DNA of 9,586 nt from Pirellulales bacterium (GCA_030605745.1 JAUWHT010000211.1:1-9586), one strand, 5' to 3'; positions 1-7,470 are shown, counted from the first letter of the stretch. Made by a program: numbers and translations. The notes: generated by a model from the sequence alone, not told the origin.

Positions 1-169
1 GAAGCAACACGGCGTCGATCTTGCCGGTGCACAGGATCTGGATCACCCGCACGTTTGGCGCGTACTCCAGGCGCATCGATCCAGCCAGGTCGCCCGCGGT
101 GTAGGCGCAATAAGTGCAACAATAGGCGACAACCTTCGGCTCGAACGGTTCTATTGTGTTATTACCCAT
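1..169 (-). CDS. mvhD: MvhD-type hydrogenase iron-sulfur (delta) subunit, 5' part
   Basis: This is the first 56 codons of a gene that continues past the left edge. The start is the ATG at 167-169. The N-terminus MGNNTIEPFEPKVVAYCCTY is followed by a CAYTAGDLAGSMRLEY-like stretch and VRVIQILCTGKID, the conserved N-terminal signature of MvhD/FrhD-type proteins (family pattern: CxxCxY, then a later VxxxCxGK). In methanogens MvhD carries a [2Fe-2S] cluster and passes electrons from the MvhAG hydrogenase, or a formate dehydrogenase, to HdrA. Four cysteines are visible: the adjacent pair in AYCCTYC, the third in the same run, and the one in ILCTGK. It lies 134 nt downstream of hdrA on the same strand, so it probably belongs to the Hdr unit, although a palindromic repeat separates them. 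There is only a weak AAGG-like ribosome binding site. Whether hydrogenase genes follow cannot be seen. Confidence 0.87.
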   Translation of the reverse strand, partial: MGNNTIEPFEPKVVAYCCTYCAYTAGDLAGSMRLEYAPNVRVIQILCTGKIDAVLL

Positions 170-190
170 TTGGTGGAGTACCTTATCGGC

Positions 191-278
191 AACTGGGTGG
201 CACGTCCCTGAGCAGAGCGAAGGGCGTGTTTTTCCGGCCCCCACGCCCATCACTTCGTTCTGGGCGTGCCACCCAATT
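191..278. repeat. Imperfect inverted repeat in the hdrA-mvhD gap
   Basis: The arms 191-228 and 242-278 pair around a 13-nt loop. The outer segments TGGGTGGCACG / CGTGCCACCCA and the inner GGGCGTG / CACGCCC match exactly; the middle (GAGCGAAG opposite CTTCGTTC) matches with gaps. It occupies most of the 134-nt gap between the two genes. There is no U-tract after the minus-strand 3' arm, so it is not a classical terminator, but an RNA of this shape could stabilise the hdrA 3' end or reduce mvhD readthrough. It resembles GGGTGGCACGCCC-type dispersed repeats I associate with planctomycete genomes; copy number was not checked. Confidence 0.8.
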
Positions 279-303
279 GATCGAGTTATTGTGTTACAGC
301 TCC

Positions 304-3300
304 TTACTTGGCTACAGCGCTCGCCTCGAATTGCGGGTCGCCGAACAGTACGTCAACCTTGGTAATGATCTGCTCGTCGCGGTAATGCCGGGTGATGATT
401 GCCTTGCGCGGACATGCCGCCGCGCAAACGCCGCAGCCTTGGCAGCTTGCCGGCTCGATAAACGCCACGCCCTCCTGGTTGATCTCCGGCACGTCATAAG
501 GACACAGCCGCACGCAGGTCAGACAGGCGGCGCAGCATTCCGGATCGACTTCGGAAACGACACCCGAGCGGTAAAGCAGCGGGCGGGAGATAACCGTGGC
601 CGCCCGGGCCGCGGCGCCTTGGGCCTGGCTGATCGATTCGCTCATCGACTTGGGCGCATGTGCCAGCCCGGCAAGGAAGAATCCCTCGCTGCCGAAGTCC
701 AGCGGCCGCAATTTTATGTGCGCCTCGAGGAAGAAGCCGTCCGCATCTAGCGGCACCTTCAGCGCTCGCGAAACGGCCTCCGCCTCCGGGTGCGGCCGTA
801 CGGCGGCCGAAAGCACGAGCAAATCGGGTCGCAGTTCGACGGGCCGGCCCAGTACGTCGTCGGTCACGGTGACGCGCAAGCCGTCCTCCACTTTGACCAC
901 AGGCTTGTCTTCCATGTCGAAGCGGATGAAGACCACGCCCACCTCTCGTGCACGCTGGTAGTGTATCTCGTCGAAGCCGTAGGTGCGCACATCGCGGAAG
1001 AGCACGAACACCCGCGCGTCGGGATTGGACTGCTTGATCGCCAGCGAGTTCTTTACCGCCTCCTGGCAACAGACCCGCGAGCAGTACTGGTGTTCTTCTT
1101 CTCGCGAGCCAACGCACTGGATCATTACTACTTCTTTCAGACGCTCGGCGAATCCGGGCTGCTCGAGCTTCTGCTCCAATTCAAGCTGGGTGATAATCGA
1201 GTCGCTTTCCGGGTAGCCGTATTCGGTCGGCTCGTATGGCGCGCCGCCGGTGGCGACAATGACCGCGCCGCCGCCGACCTCAATGGTCCGATCACCCTGA
1301 CGCAGCATCACCTTGAAGTTGCCGATGTGGCCGGAAAAGTCCTCGATGGTCGCGCTGGTGTACAGGTTCACGAGCGGGTGCTCCTCCACTTGCTCGATCA
1401 GGTGGGCAAGGAACGCCTGCGGATCGGTGCCGTCGAGCAGCCGGCGTATCTGCCGCGCGATGCCGCCCGGCCGCGGCTCTCGCTCGATCAGCGCCACCTC
1501 AAAACCCTGTCGGGCCAGGCTCAGTGCAGCGGTCATTCCGGCCACTCCTGCGCCAAGGACGATCGCCCGCTGGTCTACCTCCAGGCGAAGGTCCTCGAAC
1601 GGCCGCAGGGTTGCCGCCCGGGCGACGGCCATCCGCACCAGGTCCTTCGCCTTGAAGGTCGCCTGCCGTGGTTGATTGAAGTGCACCCAGGAGCACTGGT
1701 CGCGGATGTTGGCCATCTCGAACAGGTGCTTGTTCAGCCCGGCCTCGCGGAGCGTTTCCTGGAACAGCGGCTCGTGTGTGCGCGGCGTGCAGCTTGCCAC
1801 GACCACCCGGTTCAGGTTGTGCTCGCGGATAGTTTCAATAATCCTCTGCTGGGTGTCGGTGGAGCATGTGTAGAGATTTTCCTCGGCGTACACCACGCCC
1901 AGCAGAGATCGAGCGTACTCGACCACGTCGGGCACGTCTACCACCCGGGCGATGTTCGTACCGCATCGGCAGACGAACACACCGATTCGCGGCGGCTGGC
2001 CGCTCACGTCTCGCTCCGGCGGATACGTCTTTTCGCGGATCATCGTGCCGCGGACTTGCTGGAGCGATTCGCCGGCCAGTGCGGCCGCGCCGCTGGCGGT
2101 CATTACCGTCTCGGGGATATCGACCGGCGCGGCGAATGCGCCGGCCACGTAAATGCCCTCCTTGCTGGTGCGGCTAGGCGCCAGCGAGTCGGTCCGGCAG
2201 AAACCGAAGCGGTCCAGCTCGATGCCCAGCACTTCGGCCAACGGGGACGTGCTCTCGGAGGGTCGCAGGCCGACACTGAGAACCACCAGGTCGAATTCTT
2301 CCTCAGTCACTTGGCCGCTCTCGGTGACGTAGGCGAGCACCAGGTTTTTGGTTTGCTGCCGCTCTTTGACGGCCGAGATGATGCCTCGCTTAAACCTAAC
2401 GCCGTAGTTCTGCTTGGCCCCCTCGTAGTAGACCTCGAAACCTTTGCCGTATGCCCGAATGTCGTTGTAGAAGATCGTGGTTTCCAGGCCCGGCACGTGG
2501 TCGGTGGCCATGATCGCTTCTTTGATCGCGTACATGCAGCAGACGCCGCTGCAATACTCGTTGCCGCTTTGCACGTCGCGCGAGCCGACGCACTGGATCC
2601 AGGCCACCCGCTTTGGCTCGGTCCGGTCGGACGGGCGGAGCACGTGCCCCTGGTACGGACCCGAAGCACTTAGGATCCGCTCGAACTCCAGGCTGGTGAT
2701 CACGTTCCGGCAAGTCCCGTAGCCGTACTCGCCGCGCCGAAGCGGGTCGAATGGCTCGAAGCCGGGGGCCAGCAGGATGGCTCCTACGTTTACTGTAACG
2801 TCCTCGGGCAGCATGTCGTGGATAATTGCCTCGGCGGTGCAAGCGGCCACGCATTGCATACACTCTGAGCAGATGCCGCAGGCCAGGCAGCGCTTGGCCT
2901 CCGCCACCGCCGCCTGCTCGTCGAGCGTTTGTTCGATCTCCGCGTACCCTGTGCGCTCCGGAACCGGCAGGCGCGGCGGCACGGCGCGCTGCTTCAACGG
3001 GAACTCGCGCTCGGGCAATGGCGCGGAGGTGGGCTCCGGCTTCTCGCGTCCGGCGGCCAGGTCTGCGCCATGGAGAAAACGGCCGATCGATTCGGCCGCC
3101 TCGTGGCCCTGGGCAACTGCTTCTACCACCGACGCGGGGCCGCTCAGCATGTCGCCGCCGGCAAACACCCAATCCACGTTCGTTTGCAGCGTCAGCTTAT
3201 CGGCATGGATCAACCGCTTCGACTTGTCCCACAACGGATCGCCCGCTCCGAGGAATGAGAAGTCGGACCGCTGGCCGATGGCGATGATTACGTAGTCCGC

Positions 3301-4806
3301 ATCAGTCTCCAAGAAGCACGCATCATCGAACTGCGGGGCGAAGCGACCATGCTCGTCGAACGCGCGTGTGCATCCTTGCAGCTTCACCCCCGTGACCTTC
3401 CCCTCCCGGCCGACGATCTCCTGCGGCCCCCAGGCCGTGTTAAGGATAATTCCTTCCTCCACCGCGTCGCGGATTTCCCACTCGTAGGCGGGCAGCTTGT
3501 CGCGTGATTCGAGGCAAACGACCTCCACCTCTTCTGCGCCCTGCCGTCGGGCGGTCATTGCCACGTCGACCGCCACATTGCCTCCGCCGATGACGACCAC
3601 CTTGCCGCTGAGCGCCGGTCCCTGGCCCAGTTTAACATCGCGGAGGAAGTCGAGCCCCAGCAGCACACCCTCCAGGTCGGTGCCTTTCATCTCGGAGCCG
3701 TTGGTGCTTCGCGCCAAGATCGCCGGGCGGGTGCAGCCGATGGCCAGGAAAGCCGCTTGGTAGCCCTGTTCTTTGAGGCTCTTCAGTGTGAAATCTCGGC
3801 CCAGCGCCATGATTGTCTTCACCTCGAAACCGGAGGCCACCACCTCGGCGATGTCGCGCTGGAGAACCTCTTCCGGCAAGCGGTAGCCGGGGATGCCCAG
3901 CAGCATGGTCCCGCCGAGTTTTTCGTGTGCCTCGAACAGCGTGACGGGATAGCCGGCCAGCGTCAACTCGCGTGCGGCAGTCAGCCCGGCCGGCCCGCCG
4001 CCGATCACCGCCACGCGGGGTTTGTCCGGGTCGATCTGGCCGACCGGCGGTGGTGCCGGGTCCTCGCCGGCGGCCCGCTGCCCGGCCACCCAATCGGCGG
4101 CGGATCGTTTCAAGGGGTTGATCGCCACCGGCTCGTCCAACTCCCGGCGATTGCACTGGGACTCGCACGGATGATGGCAGATACGGCCGCAGGCGGCAGG
4201 AAACGGATTCCGCTCGCGGATCAGATCGTATGCCTCGGCAAAGCGGCCGTCGCCGATCAGGGCCACGTAACCCTGGCAGTTCACCCGCGCCGGACAGGCC
4301 AACACACAGGGTGGGCGCTCGGCCTTGCTGATAGCCATCGCGCCGGGTATCGCCTGCGGATAACGCTTGTAGATTGCCTTGCGCGGCATGGTGCCCTGGT
4401 CGAACTCGCTGGGCACTTCGACCGGGCACTTTTCCAGGCAGTCGCCGCAGTTATTGCACTTATCCAGATCGACGAACCGCGGCCGCTTATGGACCGTAAC
4501 GCGGAAGTTACCCGCCTCCCCTTCCAACCCCGTCACGTCGGCGCCCGTGATAAGGTCGATGTTCAGGTGCTTGTCCACCTCGATCAGCTTCGGCGAGATG
4601 ATGCACATCGAGCAGTCGTTGGTGGGAAAGGTCTTGTCGAGTTGGGCCATGTGACCGCCGATAGCGGTGGTCTCCTCGACCAACGTGACGTGCAACCCTG
4701 CATTGGCCAGATCCAGCGCGGCCTGCATCCCGCCGATACCCGCCCCAACGACCATTACCGAGCCGATCTTGCCGCAGTTGCCGTGTTGTTTGTTCTGGTC
4801 AGTCAT
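304..4806 (-). CDS. hdrA: Giant HdrA: two HdrA modules with an inserted GltD-like NAD(P)H module
   Basis: The protein has 1500 residues counted from ATG 4806 (MTDQNK). The frame stays open upstream to 4959, but that part is a repeat plus the hdrB end. Domain order: FAD fold with GAGIGG at 21-26; FPTNDCSMC at 60-68; [4Fe-4S] motif CNNCGDCLEKCP at 117-128; a GltD-like insert at about 160-585 with cysteines 167/171/177 and 206/210/214/218, FAD motif GGGPAG 269-274, NAD(P) motif GGGN 407-410 and the closing GGD 550-552; then CLACGICSECMQCVAAC 640-656 and CVGSR...YCSGVCC 739-757. The second module has the HdrA N-terminal domain from 940 (VCRCGTNI), FAD motif GAGVAG 1085-1090, CVGSR...YCSRVCC 1231-1247, and two ferredoxin motifs at 1424-1436 and 1455-1466. 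HdrA is the flavin bifurcation subunit of Hdr complexes; methanogen HdrA has about 650 residues. The GltD part suggests NAD(P)H as donor or acceptor (inference). Confidence 0.93.
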   Translation of the reverse strand: MTDQNKQHGNCGKIGSVMVVGAGIGGMQAALDLANAGLHVTLVEETTAIGGHMAQLDKTFPTNDCSMCIISPKLIEVDKHLNIDLITGADVTGLEGEAGNFRVTVHKRPRFVDLDKCNNCGDCLEKCPVEVPSEFDQGTMPRKAIYKRYPQAIPGAMAISKAERPPCVLACPARVNCQGYVALIGDGRFAEAYDLIRERNPFPAACGRICHHPCESQCNRRELDEPVAINPLKRSAADWVAGQRAAGEDPAPPPVGQIDPDKPRVAVIGGGPAGLTAARELTLAGYPVTLFEAHEKLGGTMLLGIPGYRLPEEVLQRDIAEVVASGFEVKTIMALGRDFTLKSLKEQGYQAAFLAIGCTRPAILARSTNGSEMKGTDLEGVLLGLDFLRDVKLGQGPALSGKVVVIGGGNVAVDVAMTARRQGAEEVEVVCLESRDKLPAYEWEIRDAVEEGIILNTAWGPQEIVGREGKVTGVKLQGCTRAFDEHGRFAPQFDDACFLETDADYVIIAIGQRSDFSFLGAGDPLWDKSKRLIHADKLTLQTNVDWVFAGGDMLSGPASVVEAVAQGHEAAESIGRFLHGADLAAGREKPEPTSAPLPEREFPLKQRAVPPRLPVPERTGYAEIEQTLDEQAAVAEAKRCLACGICSECMQCVAACTAEAIIHDMLPEDVTVNVGAILLAPGFEPFDPLRRGEYGYGTCRNVITSLEFERILSASGPYQGHVLRPSDRTEPKRVAWIQCVGSRDVQSGNEYCSGVCCMYAIKEAIMATDHVPGLETTIFYNDIRAYGKGFEVYYEGAKQNYGVRFKRGIISAVKERQQTKNLVLAYVTESGQVTEEEFDLVVLSVGLRPSESTSPLAEVLGIELDRFGFCRTDSLAPSRTSKEGIYVAGAFAAPVDIPETVMTASGAAALAGESLQQVRGTMIREKTYPPERDVSGQPPRIGVFVCRCGTNIARVVDVPDVVEYARSLLGVVYAEENLYTCSTDTQQRIIETIREHNLNRVVVASCTPRTHEPLFQETLREAGLNKHLFEMANIRDQCSWVHFNQPRQATFKAKDLVRMAVARAATLRPFEDLRLEVDQRAIVLGAGVAGMTAALSLARQGFEVALIEREPRPGGIARQIRRLLDGTDPQAFLAHLIEQVEEHPLVNLYTSATIEDFSGHIGNFKVMLRQGDRTIEVGGGAVIVATGGAPYEPTEYGYPESDSIITQLELEQKLEQPGFAERLKEVVMIQCVGSREEEHQYCSRVCCQEAVKNSLAIKQSNPDARVFVLFRDVRTYGFDEIHYQRAREVGVVFIRFDMEDKPVVKVEDGLRVTVTDDVLGRPVELRPDLLVLSAAVRPHPEAEAVSRALKVPLDADGFFLEAHIKLRPLDFGSEGFFLAGLAHAPKSMSESISQAQGAAARAATVISRPLLYRSGVVSEVDPECCAACLTCVRLCPYDVPEINQEGVAFIEPASCQGCGVCAAACPRKAIITRHYRDEQIITKVDVLFGDPQFEASAVAK

Positions 4807-4823
4807 CGTCGCCCATGATTGCA

Positions 4824-4912
4824 GGGTCTCGGGGCTCAGGAATAGGGACTCGGGGCTCGGAAATCTCCCCTTGTTTTCAATTCCAGCCCCCGAGTCCCGA
4901 GCCCCGAGTCCC
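4824..4912. repeat. Palindromic GC-rich repeat filling the hdrB-hdrA gap
   Basis: A perfect 16-bp inverted repeat, GGGACTCGGGGCTCGG at 4845-4860 and its complement at 4897-4912, encloses a 36-nt loop. A third, degenerate copy of the unit (GGGTCTCGGGGCTCAGG) lies at 4824-4840 in the same orientation as the left arm. The block begins about 17 nt before the hdrA ATG and reaches to within 4 nt of the hdrB stop, so it makes up nearly all of the 109-nt gap. It looks inserted into a formerly tight junction. It also explains why the hdrA frame appears open past its true start. In the mRNA it would form a strong hairpin between hdrB and hdrA. Confidence 0.88.
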
Positions 4913-4915
4913 TTT

Positions 4916-5767
4916 TCACAGCAGCCCCTTTCCGCGCAACAACGGTGCCGGGTCCACAAAATGCTTCTTCCACCAGCCGGCTGACTTGCCCTCGCCGAAG
5001 GCCAGGGCCATCAACTCGGTCAGGTAGAATATGGGAAGGTTGTATTGTTTTCCCCGCTCGGCCTCGATCTCCGCTTGCCGGGTGTCCAGGTTCGACTGGC
5101 ACATCGGGCAGTCGGTCACCAGGCATTCTGCGCCGGCCTCCTGGGCGGCCTCCAGCAGGTTGCCGCTGAGCTTCCGCACGACGCCCGTTCGGCTAAGCGT
5201 CAGGCTGGCGCCGCAGCAGTCGGTCTTGTACGACCAGGGCCGCACGTCCATGCCGATCGCCCGCATGAGGTTGTCCATGGGGGTCGGATTCTCGGCATCT
5301 TCGGCGTCGGTAATTTTGGGTGGCCGCTGCGACAGGCAGCCGTAGTAGGCCACGCCGGCCAGCCCCCGGAGCGGCTTTTTCACGTTCTGCTTGATGATCT
5401 CGATTAGCTCCGGCCGATCGAAGAACTCGTTGACGTGGTAGATTGCCGCCTTGCCCTCGTATGGCCCGTCAATCCAGCGGGCGGCATCCTCTTTCAGTTC
5501 CTTGTCCGCGTGTTTGAGCCGCTGGAAACAGGCGGAGCACGGGACCAGCAACTCGCGTCCTTCCCGCTCGGCGATGGCCATGTTGCGGGCCGGCAGGCGG
5601 ACCGCCAACTCGTCGTCGAAAAAGTGCGCCGAGGAGGCCCCGCAGCAACTCCAGTCGGGCAACTCGCAAAGCGCAATGTTCAGGGTCCGGCAAACCGCCC
5701 GAACGCTCTGGTCGTACTCCACGGCCATGCCGTGCAGCGAGCAACCGGGATAGTAAGAGACCTCCAC
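4916..5767 (-). CDS. hdrB: Heterodisulfide reductase subunit B (two CCG domains)
   Basis: The product has 283 residues and starts with GTG at 5765-5767, preceded by GAAAGG about 9 nt upstream; no ATG fits as well, since YYPGCS must be at the very N-terminus. Both CCG cysteine-rich motifs are complete: C9, C41-C42-G43, C77-x2-C80, and C144, C184-C185-G186, C220-x2-C223. In the HdrB family these ligate two non-cubane [4Fe-4S] clusters that form the disulfide-reducing site, so the active site looks intact. The length (about 280-300 residues) and the C-terminal tail with WWKKHFVDP are typical of bacterial HdrB. It starts 15 nt after the hdrC stop. In bacteria without coenzyme M/B the natural substrate of such subunits is mostly unknown. 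Confidence 0.93.
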   Translation of the reverse strand: MEVSYYPGCSLHGMAVEYDQSVRAVCRTLNIALCELPDWSCCGASSAHFFDDELAVRLPARNMAIAEREGRELLVPCSACFQRLKHADKELKEDAARWIDGPYEGKAAIYHVNEFFDRPELIEIIKQNVKKPLRGLAGVAYYGCLSQRPPKITDAEDAENPTPMDNLMRAIGMDVRPWSYKTDCCGASLTLSRTGVVRKLSGNLLEAAQEAGAECLVTDCPMCQSNLDTRQAEIEAERGKQYNLPIFYLTELMALAFGEGKSAGWWKKHFVDPAPLLRGKGLL

Positions 5768-5782
5768 CTGGCTGGCCTTTCT

Positions 5783-6343
5783 TCACTTCTTGTCGAACAT
5801 CTGGCGGACTTCGCGTTTGCCCTTGATCTTTCCCGGCAGGAATTTCAACTTACCACGCTTGAGCATCTCCCACGCGATCTTGATGTTGCTGAACAGATCG
5901 AGCGTGGCCATCTTGTAGCGGCCGACCATGCCGAACTCGAACAGCCGGCCGTGGCGGCGGACCGAGTCGAGAAACGCCTCGTGGAACTTGACCACCTTTT
6001 CCTCACCGGCCGCAATGCCCGAGGCCCGACTGAGCTGCCGCAACGAGTCCATCAAGTGCGCGATGTCAATGTCATTTGGACACCTCGTAGTGCATGTCTG
6101 GCAAGAGGCGCAGATCCAGATCGTTTTCGACCGCAACACCTCCTCCTCCAGGCCGAACTGGACCATCCGCATCACCTGGTTGGGCATCAGGTCCATAGCG
6201 AAGCTGACCGGGCAGCCGTTTGTACACTTCCGGCACTGGTAGCAGCGGGAGACCTTCTCCCCGCTACGGGCTTCCACGGCGGTCAAGAAGGCGGAATCAG
6301 GCCAGATGGCCGGGGCATCGATTGTGGCCGGATCGTTGAGCAT
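5783..6343 (-). CDS. hdrC: Heterodisulfide reductase subunit C (ferredoxin-like)
   Basis: A 186-residue protein with two classical [4Fe-4S] motifs: CYQCRKCTNGCP (C34, C37, C40, C44) and CASCQTCTTRCP (C78, C81, C84, C88). This matches HdrC, which wires HdrA to the catalytic HdrB; the family is usually about 180-200 residues. The N-terminal SRCYQCRKCTNGCPVSF and the QVMRMVQFGLEEEVL segment between the clusters are typical. There are no membrane segments, so it is the soluble type, not the HdrE/DsrK membrane kind. The C-terminal tail is basic (KIKGKREVRQMFDKK). The ATG lies 6 nt after the hicA stop with no clear Shine-Dalgarno sequence, which suggests translation coupled to hicA or a start independent of Shine-Dalgarno pairing. 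Confidence 0.93.
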   Translation of the reverse strand: MLNDPATIDAPAIWPDSAFLTAVEARSGEKVSRCYQCRKCTNGCPVSFAMDLMPNQVMRMVQFGLEEEVLRSKTIWICASCQTCTTRCPNDIDIAHLMDSLRQLSRASGIAAGEEKVVKFHEAFLDSVRRHGRLFEFGMVGRYKMATLDLFSNIKIAWEMLKRGKLKFLPGKIKGKREVRQMFDKK

Positions 6344-6349
6344 GTAACG

Positions 6350-6577
6350 CTACAGCAGAGTTTGTAATTCGTCAACAGTTAAATGCGCCTGCTTCAGAAT
6401 ACGCGCCAAAGTGGACCGTTTGATGGGACGGTGTGCGGGAACCGTGAGTTTCAGAACTTCTGTTCGTGTATGCTTGTGAAGCCGAATGTGGCTACCCTTC
6501 TGACGGACTACAACCCAGCCGTCTCGCTTCAATGCGCTTATGACCTTGTCGAATCGAAGACTCGGCACCTTGGTCAT
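6350..6577 (-). CDS. hicA: HicA-type mRNA interferase toxin
   Basis: A 75-residue basic protein with the HicA double-stranded-RNA-binding-like fold signature: LRFDKVISALKRDGWVVVRQ, then the catalytic motif GSHIRL with the expected histidine at residue 30, and the LTVPAHRPIKRSTLARILKQ segment that is strongly conserved (family pattern VP.H..l..gTl..Il). In known systems HicA cleaves mRNA and is held inactive by HicB. Its ATG overlaps the hicB stop by 4 nt (ATGA), which indicates translational coupling. Its stop is 6 nt before the hdrC start, so toxin and redox genes almost certainly share a transcript. All family residues I can judge are intact, so it appears functional. Confidence 0.93.
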   Translation of the reverse strand: MTKVPSLRFDKVISALKRDGWVVVRQKGSHIRLHKHTRTEVLKLTVPAHRPIKRSTLARILKQAHLTVDELQTLL

Positions 6578-6777
6578 ACGGCCACTTCCATGAGTTCAGT
6601 GCCCGGGGGGTAAGGAATGTCATCTTCAACCGGCTCAAGGTAAAGCTCAATTGCTTCCATGATATTCCTCAGCGCCTCTTCCTTGTTATCCCCTTCGCTG
6701 ATACAGCCAGGCAGGCCGGGAACAAACACCGTGTACCCGCCTTCTTCACTCGGCTCGAGGACTACCTTTAACTTCAT
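6574..6777 (-). CDS. hicB: HicB-type antitoxin
   Basis: A 67-residue acidic protein of the short HicB class: MKLKVVLEPSEEGGYTVFVP, then LPGCISEGDNKEEALRNIMEAIELYLE. This is the partial-RNase-H-like HicB fold (UPF0150 type), which binds HicA. The C-terminal ribbon-helix-helix or HTH DNA-binding domain of longer HicB proteins is missing, so autoregulation by direct DNA binding is less certain; this short form is common. I chose ATG 6777 because GAGG lies 9 nt upstream and homologues start with MKxKVxLEP; a GTG at 6792 would add MRYQE. The antitoxin precedes the toxin, a usual order. It follows the Uma2-family gene by 24 nt. Confidence 0.92.
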   Translation of the reverse strand: MKLKVVLEPSEEGGYTVFVPGLPGCISEGDNKEEALRNIMEAIELYLEPVEDDIPYPPGTELMEVAV

Positions 6778-6801
6778 TTCTTGATACCTCACACTGGAAG
6801 G

Positions 6802-7359
6802 CTACGTGTCTACGAAGATATCTCCAACTCGGCAGCGGAAACCAGGCAGGACATCCTGGCCGTCGAGTTGGTCGTTCTCGGTTAACACTTTGATGTCGGT
6901 CGCCGAGCGGTAGACTGTGACATTTTGCCCTTTCGGATTCACCACCCAGACCATCATCGTGCCGGCATCGAGCCAGGCCCTGACCTTGTCGTCGACTTCG
7001 GCCAGCGTATCGCCGGGAGAGAGCACCTCGACGGCAAGGTCCGGCGCGCCCGGCCAGAACGCTTCCTCGGGCCGCTGGGCCGGAAGGTGGTCTTTGTGAA
7101 TAAAGGCGATATCCGGCGCACGAACCGTATCGGGGTCGCGAGCGAGCAGGAAGCCCGTCTCCGCAAAAAACACCTTCCCGAGCTTGTGCTGCACGATATA
7201 GTGGCCCAGCAACGAGTGTAGTCGGCCTCCGATGTCACCGTGTCTCCAACCGGCGGGTGCCATTTTTCGCAATTCTCCCGCGACCAATTCGTACCGATAC
7301 CCATCATCGGGCATCTGCAAGAGTTGGTCGGCCGTGACGTATGTTGCAGTAGTCATCAT
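6802..7359 (-). CDS. Uma2-family protein (PD-(D/E)XK nuclease fold)
   Basis: About 185 residues. The family (DUF820/Uma2) has a restriction-endonuclease-like fold and is expanded in cyanobacteria and planctomycetes; its biological role is unsettled. Recognisable segments counted from ATG 7356: YVTADQLLQMPDDGYRYELV (N-terminal glutamate E23), the RAPDIAFI strand with the candidate catalytic aspartate D82, PDLAVEVLSPGDT with E110, then VRAWLDAGTMMVWVVNPKGQ and a C-terminal strand-rich tail. The nuclease core looks intact. Starts at 7368, 7359 and 7356 are all possible; GGGTGGA just upstream is the only purine-rich stretch. The frame is open to 7455, but those codons fall in a 29-bp inverted repeat and do not look like protein. 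It is the first gene after the predicted minus-strand promoter. Confidence 0.87.
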   Translation of the reverse strand: MMTTATYVTADQLLQMPDDGYRYELVAGELRKMAPAGWRHGDIGGRLHSLLGHYIVQHKLGKVFFAETGFLLARDPDTVRAPDIAFIHKDHLPAQRPEEAFWPGAPDLAVEVLSPGDTLAEVDDKVRAWLDAGTMMVWVVNPKGQNVTVYRSATDIKVLTENDQLDGQDVLPGFRCRVGDIFVDT

Positions 7360-7386
7360 TCCACCCATATTCCGCACAGATCTACC

Positions 7387-7470
7387 GTTTAGCCGCCGGG
7401 CTTGCCCGGCGCGTTGGCTGGTATCAATACGCTCGAACGCAAACGCGCCGGGCAAGCCCGGCGGCTAAAC
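7387..7470. repeat. Perfect 29-bp inverted repeat (long hairpin) in the operon leader
   Basis: The arms 7387-7415 and 7442-7470 are exact reverse complements over 29 bp with a 26-nt loop. The arm core is AGCCGCCGGGCTTGCCCGGC, which is itself partly palindromic (GCCGGGC...GCCCGGC), so arms can also fold on themselves. It lies between the promoter at 7480-7509 and the Uma2-family start, so the predicted transcript begins with it. There is no U-tract after it. It resembles a GC-rich dispersed repeat I associate with planctomycetes, but the number of copies in this genome is unknown. Confidence 0.92.

Noticed and set aside
790..2673. Plus-strand 627-codon open frame antisense to hdrA
   Set aside because: The opposite strand is a clear HdrA with conserved motifs all along. 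The plus frame shows His/Arg/Gln-rich low-complexity sequence without any family motif, as expected from a GC-rich mirror frame. The same holds for the shorter frame at 3757-4818.
3000..4400. Separate gltD gene within hdrA
   Set aside because: The frame is continuous on both sides, with no stop, start or ribosome binding site at the borders, and HdrA sequence flanks it; it is a fusion domain.
4807..4959. N-terminal extension of HdrA by 51 codons
   Set aside because: Those codons fall in the palindromic repeat and overlap the hdrB end; HdrA-like sequence begins only shortly after ATG 4806.
7369..7455. N-terminal extension of the Uma2-family protein
   Set aside because: It is encoded by the 29-bp inverted repeat and loop, lies in the predicted leader and has no family resemblance.
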